Positions 25,937 through 34,175 of a stretch of 64,000 nucleotides of DNA are shown one piece after another. Location: the NCBI GenBank assembly GCA_965214305.1, contig OZ243949.1, positions 2,604,001 to 2,668,000 of the forward strand, given 5' to 3'. Within the stretch, counting starts at the first letter, position 1. Each line of letters opens with the position of its first letter. The DNA is from Azophilus sp965214305 (lineage in GTDB: Bacteria; Pseudomonadota; Gammaproteobacteria; Pseudomonadales; Azotimanducaceae). The position numbers were made by a program, and so were the translations under genes. The notes under the pieces are model-generated. The model saw only the letters and a list, made by a program, of their open reading frames with translations. It had not been told where the DNA came from and did not search any database.

Positions 25937-28324
25937 ATGCTCCGTCACTACGGATACCCCTTAATCCGCACCCTCATCCGTTCGTTGGCGCGGCCGCGAT
26001 TGACACGCGAGCCCTCGGAAGCATTGCCCGCCGAACCGATTTATGTGTTCGCTCAACAGTCCCTATCGGATCTGGCGGTACTCGAACTGGTCTGTACGGA
26101 TCGAGGTTGGCCCAAACCCACAGCGAGCATTCGCGTCGGCAACCAAGGGGAGCCGCAGCGCATCGTCGTGCTCAACCGTCCGGTCGGCTTGTTCGGCCGC
26201 AACACCATGCGCACGGTACCACGGCGGCTCGCCCGGCTGCTCGACGAGCCCAAGGCCGCCGCCAGCAACGCGGCATTAATACCCGTTCAGGTGTTCTGGG
26301 GGCGCACCACAAGCCGGGAGCGCTCGCTGGTGCGGTTGCTCTTCGCCGAACATTGGGCGGCTACCTCGCGTTTACGTCGGCTGGTAAACCTGTTGATTTC
26401 GCGTAAACAGATCCTCGTCGACTTCGGCGAACCCCTGCCGCTGCGCGAGGCGGCCCAAGGCAATGCGCGGCGCCGGGTGCGGCGTGCCGCGCGGCTTCTG
26501 CGGGTGCGGTTGCGGCAACAGAAAGTGGCCGCACTCGGCCCGGATTTCTCGCACCGCCGCACAGTCGTCGGCCAGGTGTTGGCCAGCCCGAAGGTGCGCA
26601 ACGCCATCGAGCACGAGTCCCAACTCGCCATGCAAAATGGCAGCGGCCGCAACCTGGAAAGGCTGCGGCAAGCTCGCCAAAAACGGGCGCGGCGCATGGC
26701 CCTACAAATGGCCGCGAACATGTCCTACCCCACCATCTTTGCCACATTGCGCGTACTCACCTGGTTTTGGCGACGCATTTACGACGGCATCGAGGTGAAC
26801 GGGCTGGAACGCATCGCTACCCTCGGCAGAACTCATACGCTGGTCTACCTACCCAGCCACCGCAGTCATATTGACTACCTGCTGCTCTCCTACCTGTTGT
26901 TTCAAAAAGGCTTGATGTTGCCGCACATCGCCGCCGGAGAGAACATGAACATGTCCGTGCTCGGGCGCCTGCTCAAACAGGGCGGTGCCTTCTACATGCC
27001 ACGCAGTTTTCAGGGTAAGCCCGTGCAGGCGGCGCTGTTTTCGGAGTACTTGTATCAGGTGTATCGACGCGGCCATGCCGTGGAGTTCTTTGCCGAGGGT
27101 GGCCGGTCGCGTACCGGGCGGCTGTTGCCGGCCCGCATTGGCCTGCTCAAGTTCACGATCGATCACGTCCGTCGTGGCCTACCGCAGCCGCTGGCCCTGG
27201 TACCCGTTTATTTGGGCTACGAGAAGTTGATCGAGGCGGCAGCCTACCTCAAGGAATTGCGCGGTACGAAAAAGCGGCGCGAATCGGCCATGGACCCGTT
27301 GCGTAGCCTTAAGTTGATTCGTCAGAACTTCGGGCGCGTTGCGGTCAATTTCGGCAAGCCCCTGGTGCTGGACGAGTGGCTGGCGACCGCATCACCCGGC
27401 AACGCGGAGGCGACGCGGCTGGGTCGGGAAATGCTGACGCGCATCAACGATGCCGCTTCCGTGCATCCGGTGAATCTCGTGGCGCTGGTGATGCTTTGTA
27501 CGCCGCGGCTGGCCATCGCGGAGACGATGCTTGCCCGCCAAATCGATTGCTACCGCGATCTACTGCACCGCGACCGTGCCCACCACGACTATCGCATTGC
27601 GGACATGGACGGTGCCGAGGCCATTGACCATGTGGCGCATCTTGGCATGTTGAACCGAGAAGAGCGGTGTTTCGGCACTGTTATAGCGCTGCGGCCCGCA
27701 TCCGCCATTTTGATGACTTGGTATCGCAACAACGCGGCCCATGTCCTGGCGCTGCCCTCTCTGATCGCCTGCCTACTCGATAAGCGGCAGCGGCCATTGG
27801 CACGCGAGTCCTTGCAGCGCATGGTCGAAACCCTGTTTCCGTATCTGGCCCGGGAACTGCACGCCCGTTTTGACGGTGCCGCCACGCCGCGTTGGATTCG
27901 GCATCTGGTGGCCGCAGGCCTTATTCGCGAAGCCGATGACCGTTTGGCACCGCCACCCGGCCAGGCGGCGCAACACTACCATCTGCACCTGCTTGCGGGC
28001 ATTGCGCGACCCTTCCTGGAACGCAACTATATCTTGCTGAGCTTGCTTGCCGACAAGCGCAAGCCGGGCCTCGACCGGACGGCATTGCTCGAAGCCAGCC
28101 AACGCCTGGCGCGGCGCATAGCGCGCATCCAGGGCATTGATGCGCCGGAATTTTTTGACAAGCGGCTGTTTGAGGGATGCTTGGAGCAACTGCTGGAAAA
28201 CGGTGCCGCCATCGAGAACAGCGACGGCAAGTTGACCCACACCGCCATCGTCGATGATGCCCTGGGCGTGGCACAGCGTATCATCGACCCGGAATTCCAT
28301 TATGCGTTGCTGAGCGACCCGTAA
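25937..28324 (+). CDS. plsB: Glycerol-3-phosphate 1-O-acyltransferase
   Basis: Inner-membrane enzyme making lysophosphatidate, the first step of phospholipid synthesis. The 795-aa length matches PlsB (about 807). Acyltransferase motifs in order: SHRSHIDYLLLSY (catalytic HX4D), GGAFYMPRSF, FFAEGGRSRTGR and LVPVYLGYEKL. It starts 15 nt after gspD and is convergent with the 50-aa ORF and rsmJ. Confidence 0.96.
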   Translation: MLRHYGYPLIRTLIRSLARPRLTREPSEALPAEPIYVFAQQSLSDLAVLELVCTDRGWPKPTASIRVGNQGEPQRIVVLNRPVGLFGRNTMRTVPRRLARLLDEPKAAASNAALIPVQVFWGRTTSRERSLVRLLFAEHWAATSRLRRLVNLLISRKQILVDFGEPLPLREAAQGNARRRVRRAARLLRVRLRQQKVAALGPDFSHRRTVVGQVLASPKVRNAIEHESQLAMQNGSGRNLERLRQARQKRARRMALQMAANMSYPTIFATLRVLTWFWRRIYDGIEVNGLERIATLGRTHTLVYLPSHRSHIDYLLLSYLLFQKGLMLPHIAAGENMNMSVLGRLLKQGGAFYMPRSFQGKPVQAALFSEYLYQVYRRGHAVEFFAEGGRSRTGRLLPARIGLLKFTIDHVRRGLPQPLALVPVYLGYEKLIEAAAYLKELRGTKKRRESAMDPLRSLKLIRQNFGRVAVNFGKPLVLDEWLATASPGNAEATRLGREMLTRINDAASVHPVNLVALVMLCTPRLAIAETMLARQIDCYRDLLHRDRAHHDYRIADMDGAEAIDHVAHLGMLNREERCFGTVIALRPASAILMTWYRNNAAHVLALPSLIACLLDKRQRPLARESLQRMVETLFPYLARELHARFDGAATPRWIRHLVAAGLIREADDRLAPPPGQAAQHYHLHLLAGIARPFLERNYILLSLLADKRKPGLDRTALLEASQRLARRIARIQGIDAPEFFDKRLFEGCLEQLLENGAAIENSDGKLTHTAIVDDALGVAQRIIDPEFHYALLSDP

Positions 28325-28330
28325 GCCCGC

Positions 28331-28483
28331 CTACCAACCTAACCCGACCGGCACCCCGGATACCCAAACGTGGCCCCACCACAAACCAACATAAACCAAG
28401 GCGGTCACCAGCGGCATCGGCATAAGCGCCAACCAGCGGAGTGCTTCGGTGGTCGTCCACAGTAGCGTGGTTGGCACCGTCAT
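28331..28483 (-). CDS. 50-aa single-helix membrane peptide
   Basis: ATG 28483 follows the rsmJ TGA with no gap, and the TAG stop at 28331 lies 6 nt from the plsB stop, so the ORF fills the gap exactly. The peptide starts MTVPTTLLWTTTEALRW, has a hydrophobic stretch (LALMPMPLVTALVYVGLWW) and ends VSGVPVGLGW. No family recognised. The fit to the gap and the membrane-like composition favour a real small protein translated by coupling with rsmJ. Confidence 0.55.
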   Translation of the reverse strand: MTVPTTLLWTTTEALRWLALMPMPLVTALVYVGLWWGHVWVSGVPVGLGW

Positions 28484-29206
28484 TCAGCACGAATAGACAT
28501 CAAAGCGAATGCGCCGCCCGCGTATCTGCCAAGCCGGAGCGCCGTAGACGGGTTCTTTGGCGCGTCGTTTTACCACCACCCTGCGTCGAGCCGCCAGGCG
28601 GGCCAGATTGATCAATTCCGCCAAATCGGCACCTTCCCGCCAAGCCAGTTTCCGAAGCAGTTGCATGCGTTTCTCAGGCAATGCCATTTTGCGGCGCGAC
28701 GCGAACATCGGGTCCAGGTAGGCGACATCCACGGATCGGCGATTGGCGCGGCACCAGTCCTCGGCGCTGGCAAAAACCACGGTGGCGGAAACATCCAATT
28801 GGGTAACAAAATCCTCAAGCAACGCCCAGACCACCGGCGCTCGTTCCACCAGGGTGACCGGGCAGCCGCGCATCGCCAGCGACAGGCCATCGGTTCCCCA
28901 ACCGGCCAGGAGGTCTGCGACAACGGGCCGGTTCGAGGCACCGCAAGCCCGGGCGAGCAACAGGGCTTGCCGCGAGCGGGCGGCGAGTTCGCGGCCGTTC
29001 AGTTCCACACTGGACGCACCGCTTGCATCGCAGAGCCGCAGCCCAAGTTCATCAAGCCACAAGTGCTGGCCCGGCAGCTGCGGCGGTGCATGGACCGCAC
29101 ACAAATCGAATATGGCCGCGTAGCGCTGTACCCCAAGACCGGGGCGGTGATAGAGGGGCGGTTTCAACTGCCGGCCCGTCGGCTGGTCGATTGAGGCGAA
29201 TAGCAT
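28484..29206 (-). CDS. rsmJ: 16S rRNA (guanine-1516-N2)-methyltransferase
   Basis: Methylates G1516 of 16S rRNA using SAM. The 240-aa product has the SAM-binding segment VADLLAGWGTDGLSLAMRG, VTLVERAPVVWALLED, and the catalytic DPMFASRRKMALPEKRMQ motif of RsmJ, with VVVKRRAKEP near the C-terminus. The first dozen codons (ASIDQPTGRQ) are read from repeat A4, so either the native start was replaced or a later non-ATG start is used. No other ATG is near. Confidence 0.88.
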   Translation of the reverse strand: MLFASIDQPTGRQLKPPLYHRPGLGVQRYAAIFDLCAVHAPPQLPGQHLWLDELGLRLCDASGASSVELNGRELAARSRQALLLARACGASNRPVVADLLAGWGTDGLSLAMRGCPVTLVERAPVVWALLEDFVTQLDVSATVVFASAEDWCRANRRSVDVAYLDPMFASRRKMALPEKRMQLLRKLAWREGADLAELINLARLAARRRVVVKRRAKEPVYGAPAWQIRGRRIRFDVYSC

Positions 29207-29304
29207 CCCCCATGCAACGAAATCGAGTGGCCGACGGGGTGGATGGGAGCGGCTTTGCAGCCGCGAATTCCGAAGGCAGAGACTTCTACGGCGCAGCCTC
29301 CTAA
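29172..29304. mobile_element. Group A palindromic repeat, copy A4 (left arm missing)
   Basis: It contains the core GTCGATTGAGGCGAATAGC in inverted orientation, the conserved stretch GAGCGGCTTTGCAGCCGCGA, and a right end GGCAGAGACTTCTACGG...GCCTCCTAA. The outer left arm is absent; rsmJ coding sequence takes its place. The end here is CTAA rather than CTAG. It occupies the 127-bp rsmJ-tsaB gap. Confidence 0.72.
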
Positions 29305-29333
29305 ACTCCGCGAGCTATTGGTTGGCTCCGGCA

Positions 29334-29999
29334 CTAGCGCATCTTCTGCCAGGGGGAGTCATCGGCCAGATAAACCGGCAGGCCGAATTCGGGTTCGCGG
29401 CCCTCCCCCCGAGCGGCCGCCGCCGCGCCAAGACGCGCAATCAGGCCGGCCCCGGCGGCAATGTCGTCTCGGCATTCGCGATCGGCATCCAACCAGGTTG
29501 GCCGGTCGCCCACGAATAGCCAGCCATCGCCAACCTCCGGCCAACCGGGGTTGGCTTGCACGAGACAATCGGGGTGCCGCTGCTGAAGCTTGCCATCAGC
29601 AACGCCATAGGCGGCAAGATACCAAGCATCCCGGCGCGAGCGAATGCAGGCCAGGATACCGTTGGCGATGGCCGGTTCCCGTTCCAGCGCCGCGCTCGCC
29701 AAAGCCAGGGTGGAGGATACGGGCAGAATCGACGCTTTGGCAGCGAGGGCCACGGCCTGGGCTACCGAGGCCGCAATGCGTATGCCGGTAAACGACCCCG
29801 GCCCACAGCCGAAGGCCACGCCGTCGAGGTCGGCCGCCGCCAGCCCACCGGCAGACATCGCCGCATCCACCAACGCCAGGATGTGCTCGTTGTGCGCTCG
29901 CCGCATCCGGCGCGTACACTCGCTGACCGCGCCGTCAACAAACACCGCCGCCGAGCAAAGGTCGCGAGATGTTTCAATGCCAAGAATGCTAGCCCGCAT
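29334..29999 (-). CDS. tsaB: tRNA threonylcarbamoyladenosine biosynthesis protein TsaB
   Basis: Part of the TsaBDE complex that makes t6A37 in tRNAs. The 221-aa ASKHA-fold protein has ILGIETSRDLCSAAVF at the start, RRAHNEHILALVDAAM, and GCGPGSFTGIRIAASVAQ. Length is typical. The neighbour rsmJ lies downstream. Confidence 0.94.
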   Translation of the reverse strand: MRASILGIETSRDLCSAAVFVDGAVSECTRRMRRAHNEHILALVDAAMSAGGLAAADLDGVAFGCGPGSFTGIRIAASVAQAVALAAKASILPVSSTLALASAALEREPAIANGILACIRSRRDAWYLAAYGVADGKLQQRHPDCLVQANPGWPEVGDGWLFVGDRPTWLDADRECRDDIAAGAGLIARLGAAAAARGEGREPEFGLPVYLADDSPWQKMR

Positions 30000-30068
30000 A
30001 GCTTCTCAAGCCACTGGTCCATTCGAGAATTTTCCCATGTTTTTGCCCGATTTTCCGGCAAATTCAGG

Positions 30069-30386
30069 CTACTGTTCGATTTGATTGATGGTCACGGGAC
30101 GAAAAGCGTAGTAGCTGCGGCCAGCCGGAAATAGCGCCCAGGTCATCCCTACCGGAGCAAGCCGGTTGATCTCGCCGGGCATATCGGTTCGATATCGAAT
30201 CGAGTAAACGATATCGCCCAGATTTTTCGGCGCTTCAAGGCCCAGTTCGTGAGCCGCTTCGACGAGTTGCGCGCGAGGGAAACTCACTTCCCTGGATCCG
30301 TCTTTGAAGTTTCGCTTAAACACCCACTTGATGATGTCGGTGTAGCGGCTCTGCGATATGTCGCGCCTCCTAGGCATTGGATTCAA
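30069..30386 (-). pseudogene. Restriction-endonuclease-like N-terminal module (probably truncated)
   Basis: 105 aa overlapping the methyltransferase stop by 4 nt (ATGA). It has RYTDIIKWVF, VSFPRAQLVEAAHELGLE and PKNLGDIVYSIRYR, which from memory head longer (about 270-300 aa) endonuclease-like proteins encoded beside DNA methyltransferases. In those, a nuclease domain follows the GRSYYAFRPV segment; here translation stops 9 residues later (TINQIEQ). I infer that the catalytic part is lost, leaving a solitary methylase. It could instead be a complete small DNA-binding partner. Confidence 0.5.
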
Positions 30387-31741
30387 CCTGGCCAGCGCAA
30401 CAGTAGGACTTCTTCGCGTAGCTGCTCGCCGGTAGCCGTTGCATGCCGGGTTCGGAACAGGTCGATTCCCTCCAGTTTGTACCCTTGCGACACCGCCACT
30501 TCCGCCAGCAACTTCGCCGTGCGGATCATCACGCGCAAATAGGAAGCTTGATCGCCAACCACATAAGCAAGCCGCGCGCCGGGTTTAAGCACTTTGGAGA
30601 GGCTCTGAAAGTGCCGGGTCATGCCGCCAAAATAGAGTTTGGCCACCCTGTGATAGGCTCTCTCGAACCCGGAGTCTTTGCCCAGAGCAATTCTTCGGGA
30701 TTCGATTTCCCCGGCAACCTTGGCGATGTTCCGGTTTGAAAGGATCCATTGGTCGTCTTCATCTTCCTTATAGATACTCCGGGTATTGGAGCGCACCAAG
30801 CGTTGCTTCAGCGTTCGCAGATGCATCCTGTCTTCGATGAGGCCCAGCAGAACGGATTCAAGGCGAACAATGCGTAAATAGTCCTTCTCGTTCGGGTAAG
30901 GGGGCGAACAAATCACGGCGTCAACGCTATGCGGCGGCATCAGTCCGCCGATATCGCGTGCGTCGCCGACAAGTGCCTTGGCCGGGGTTTCGCTCATTAC
31001 GGACAAGCCGGCCAAGTCGTTAGCCATTCGCCAAGTCTGGTTTAGCCACGAACTCACCACGGAAGCGTCCTGCTTGATTGCTCCAACGCCCACCTCCGGC
31101 CCGAACCGTAAATTGCCGATCTCCGACGGCGAGAGCTTGGCTAGCGCAAGCAACTCATGGCGATAACAGGGAGAGTCTTTCTCCTCTTTCAAGACCTCAA
31201 TCAGTGCCAGAACCTTGTGAAGCGGAAACGGGCTGATCGATCCTTTCAATAGCAATTTCGCTGTCTTTTCCGGCAACGTGCGAAGGCTCGCTACGCCGTC
31301 GGCATCTTCATTTTCTTCGGGGTCATCGCTGATGCCTTCGCTCTCAAGCATGGCTAGGGCCCGCTCCGCCACATTCCGTGCGTGAGCCTTGAGACGATCC
31401 GGATTCGGAGTCCAATCGACTTTGGTTTGTGATGCGAGCAAGGGCAAGGGAACGGCCTCAATGCCCACTGCCGGTATTCCGAGCTTTTTCCCCTCCACAA
31501 TGGTTGTTCCTGTGCCGCAAAATGGATCCAGGAGAAGCGAATCGGAGTTCAGATCGAATCGGTCGGCATAGTCGCGGACCAAGTGCGGCGGGAAAGAAAG
31601 GACAAACCGGTACCAGTCATGCGCCGGCCGATCCATTGGCAAGAGATTATTGATTGCCCCGTTCCGGCGCGGCGGATGCGAAGTGGCGACCGGCCCGGGC
31701 ATCCGTTGCCCTTTGAAGAGCTCCTGCTGGTTGGCAGGCAT
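30383..31741 (-). CDS. DNA methyltransferase (SPPY type, probably N4-cytosine)
   Basis: 452 aa. The SAM-binding motif LLLDPFCGTGTTIVEGKKLG lies near residues 70-89 and the catalytic SPPYPNEKDYLRIVRLE near 280, a motif I before motif IV order. A further KPGARLAYVVGDQ strand occurs near 398. SPPY is typical of m4C methylases, though exocyclic adenine methylation cannot be excluded. The composition is slightly less GC-rich than neighbours. It is followed, with ATGA overlap, by the truncated restriction-like ORF. As a solitary methylase it may have epigenetic or anti-restriction roles. Confidence 0.82.
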   Translation of the reverse strand: MPANQQELFKGQRMPGPVATSHPPRRNGAINNLLPMDRPAHDWYRFVLSFPPHLVRDYADRFDLNSDSLLLDPFCGTGTTIVEGKKLGIPAVGIEAVPLPLLASQTKVDWTPNPDRLKAHARNVAERALAMLESEGISDDPEENEDADGVASLRTLPEKTAKLLLKGSISPFPLHKVLALIEVLKEEKDSPCYRHELLALAKLSPSEIGNLRFGPEVGVGAIKQDASVVSSWLNQTWRMANDLAGLSVMSETPAKALVGDARDIGGLMPPHSVDAVICSPPYPNEKDYLRIVRLESVLLGLIEDRMHLRTLKQRLVRSNTRSIYKEDEDDQWILSNRNIAKVAGEIESRRIALGKDSGFERAYHRVAKLYFGGMTRHFQSLSKVLKPGARLAYVVGDQASYLRVMIRTAKLLAEVAVSQGYKLEGIDLFRTRHATATGEQLREEVLLLRWPG

Positions 31742-32115
31742 CCCCTAAGGTCCGGTCAGGATGCTGGATAAGCGTCGAGGCATAAGTTTGATTCTAGAGT
31801 CAAACGGCGCTTGCTGCCACATATCGACGCATTGCACCCATGATCTCGCCCTCGGAGCGGCCGAAATCGTCGGACGAAGGCTGCGTTGCCGGGCATCTGG
31901 CGGCAGTGCGGTTGGCGGTCACACTCCTTTCCACCAAGTCCTTCGGTATGAACAGGATACCGCCGCCAACAAGGGTGGCTTCCATGATGTGCGGATCGGT
32001 ACCCGTTACGGACGACGGGTTGGCAGGCTCTTAGTCATCCACCGGTTGTCCTGGCTTTGTCCCCTCGGCATTATCGCCTACTTCCTGTTCCGCCAAATCG
32101 TTGGTGACCTTTGCC
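31742..32115. other. Gap between methyltransferase and moeA
   Basis: 374 bp with no convincing gene. A 61-codon minus-strand frame (31800-31985; contains GGGILFIPKDLVERSV) is open but matches nothing I recognise and lacks a clear RBS. The divergent promoters of the methylase and moeA must be here. Confidence 0.4.
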
Positions 32116-33330
32116 ATGACCCAACCGGCTCCAGCGCTCGATCTCAACGAAGCCCTTGCTCGTGTTATTGCACAGATGTCGCCGCCGCAAGGGTTCGAGT
32201 CCGTCGCGCTCTTGGATGCCGCGGGTCGCGTTGCGGCCGAGTCCATAGACTCCAAGACCGACCTGCCGCCGTTTCCGGCAGCGGCAATGGATGGTTATGC
32301 ATGCCAATGGCGTCCCGGCCTTGCCTCTCTCGTTTTGAAAGGCGCAAGCCTCGCCGGACACCCGTTCACGGACAGCGTCGCGGCGGATGAATGTGTGCGC
32401 ATTACCACCGGTGCGCCGGTACCTGCCGGTTGCGATACGGTCATCGTGCAGGAGGATTGCATCCGCGACGGGGGGGCGGTGCGGTTCCTTGAGGTACCGC
32501 AGGCGGGTGCCAATGTGCGCCCCGCCGGCAGCGATCTACGGCGGGGCGATACCATCGTGCGGCGGGGGCGGCGGCTGAATCCATTTGACATCGGCACCCT
32601 GGCCGCCAGCGGATACGACAGGGTATCGGTATGGCGACGGCCGCGCGTCGCGGTTTTCTCAACCGGCGATGAACTCCGCCAACCCGGTGAGACCCTGGGG
32701 TTTGGCGACATCTTTGATGCCAACCGTTTCGCTGTTGCCGCGATGCTCAAGCGTCTGCCCGTGGATATCGATAATCTGGGGGTCTTGCCGGACGATGCCG
32801 GAATCATTGCCGAGGCGCTCACGGCTGCCGCTCGCGATTGCCGGCTGATTCTCACCAGCGGCGGTGTCTCTGTGGGCACCGCCGACTTGGTGAGGAATAC
32901 AGTGGAAAAACTGGGTGTATTGCGGTTCTGGCGGCTCAATCTGAAACCCGGTAAACCGCTCGCTTTCGGTACATTGGGCACCGCCGCCTTGCTCGGGTTG
33001 CCGGGCAACCCCGTTTCCACCATCGTCACCTTTTTGTTGATCGCCAAGCCCGCTATCGAAACGCTTTGCGGGCTCTCGCCAGCCGCGCCTGTCGCCGTTG
33101 CCGCGGAACTAACACAGGCCATTGCGCACAAACCGGGCCGGGAAGAATTTCAACGGGGCCTGGCGACCTACGCCCAAGACGGCGTGCATGTCAAAGCCAC
33201 CGGTGACCAGGGATCGAACCGCATGAGCACCTTCACCGAAGCCAACTGCCTAATCCGCGTTCCGAAACAAAGCGGCGATCTCGCGCCAGGTGCTCGGGTC
33301 GAGATATTGCCCTTTGAGGGCTTGCTTTAG
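32116..33330 (+). CDS. moeA: Molybdopterin molybdenumtransferase
   Basis: Inserts molybdate into adenylated molybdopterin. From ATG 32116 the protein is 404 aa; TTG 32101 and GTG 32104 are possible earlier starts. Motifs: PPFPAAAMDGYA, RITTGAPVPAGCDTVI, VFSTGDELRQPGE, TSGGVSVGTADL, GLPGNPVSTIVTF. A C-terminal domain IV is present. The TAG stop (TTTAG) is followed 5 nt later by repeat A2. Confidence 0.95.
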   Translation: MTQPAPALDLNEALARVIAQMSPPQGFESVALLDAAGRVAAESIDSKTDLPPFPAAAMDGYACQWRPGLASLVLKGASLAGHPFTDSVAADECVRITTGAPVPAGCDTVIVQEDCIRDGGAVRFLEVPQAGANVRPAGSDLRRGDTIVRRGRRLNPFDIGTLAASGYDRVSVWRRPRVAVFSTGDELRQPGETLGFGDIFDANRFAVAAMLKRLPVDIDNLGVLPDDAGIIAEALTAAARDCRLILTSGGVSVGTADLVRNTVEKLGVLRFWRLNLKPGKPLAFGTLGTAALLGLPGNPVSTIVTFLLIAKPAIETLCGLSPAAPVAVAAELTQAIAHKPGREEFQRGLATYAQDGVHVKATGDQGSNRMSTFTEANCLIRVPKQSGDLAPGARVEILPFEGLL

Positions 33331-33335
33331 GCACC

Positions 33336-33501
33336 CAGGAGCCTCTGCCTGCGGAATTCACGGCTGCAAATCCGCTGCCGCTCGTCCCTTTGAACGTTCG
33401 ATTTCGTCAAATATGGCTGGATATTCTCCTCAATCGCCCGCCCAAAGGGACGGCGGCATCGAATTTTCGCTTTCGCGACTTCCGCAGGCAGAGGCTCCTA
33501 G
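33336..33501. mobile_element. Group A palindromic repeat, copy A2
   Basis: 166 bp with near-perfect outer arms: AGGAGCCTCTGCCTGCGGAA at the left and TTCCGCAGGCAGAGGCTCCT at the right. Inner stem CGTCCCTTTG pairs with CAAAGGGACG; in A3 and A4 the same stem position carries CCCGTCGG-type sequence. The last CTAG (33498-33501) supplies the adk TAG stop. It separates the convergent moeA and adk genes and could serve as a bidirectional terminator. Confidence 0.85.
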
Positions 33502-34160
33502 TCACCCCGCAAGGCGCGCATCACCGTCTGATTCACCTTGGCAACCGCGCCCAAACCGTCCACCTCGATGTAGCGCGTTACGGCTTGGCCACCCTGAGTG
33601 TTTGACCGGGCCTTGTAGAACGCCGTCAGCGGCTGAGTTTGTTTGCGGTAGACCGCCAGGCGGGCGCGGACGGTTGCTTCCCGGTCGTCGTCACGTTGTA
33701 GCAGCGGCTCGCCGGTTTCGTCGTCCACATCGGCTGTGCGGGGCGGGTTGAAGACAATGTGATAGACGCGCCCGCTACCAAGATGCACGCGCCGTCCGCT
33801 CATACGCCGCACCACTTCGTCATCCGGCACCGCAATCTCAACCACCACGTCAATGGTAACACCCGCCACCTCAAGTGCCTCCGCTTGGGCGATGGTGCGG
33901 GGAAAGCCGTCGAGCAGGAAGCCGCCGCCGCAATCGTCGCTGGCGATGCGCTCCTCGACGAGGCGAATAATGATGTCGTCGGAAACCAAATTGCCCCGGC
34001 CCATAACGGCCTTCACTTGCTTGCCCAACGCGGTGCCGCGGCCGACCGCGGCGCGCAGCATATCCCCGGTGGAAATCTGGGGGATGCCGAAGCGGGCGCA
34101 GATCACCTTTGCCTGGGTGCCCTTGCCGGCGCCGGGCGGGCCAAGTAATACGATTTTCAT
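33498..34160 (-). CDS. adk: Adenylate kinase
   Basis: Interconverts ATP+AMP and 2 ADP. 220 aa with P-loop GPPGAGKGTQ (residues 7-16), GDMLRAAV (AMP site), LLDGFPRTIAQAEAL and RMSGRRVHLGSGRVYHIVFNPP (LID start). Stop codon TAG comes from repeat A2; the C-terminus (VNQTVMRALRGD) still looks full-length. Confidence 0.97.
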   Translation of the reverse strand: MKIVLLGPPGAGKGTQAKVICARFGIPQISTGDMLRAAVGRGTALGKQVKAVMGRGNLVSDDIIIRLVEERIASDDCGGGFLLDGFPRTIAQAEALEVAGVTIDVVVEIAVPDDEVVRRMSGRRVHLGSGRVYHIVFNPPRTADVDDETGEPLLQRDDDREATVRARLAVYRKQTQPLTAFYKARSNTQGGQAVTRYIEVDGLGAVAKVNQTVMRALRGD

Positions 34161-34175
34161 GCGTCCATCACCCTG

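Noticed and set aside
31800..31985. 61-codon minus ORF upstream of moeA
   Set aside because: No RBS, no recognised family and no tie to its neighbours; kept only as a note in the gap entry.
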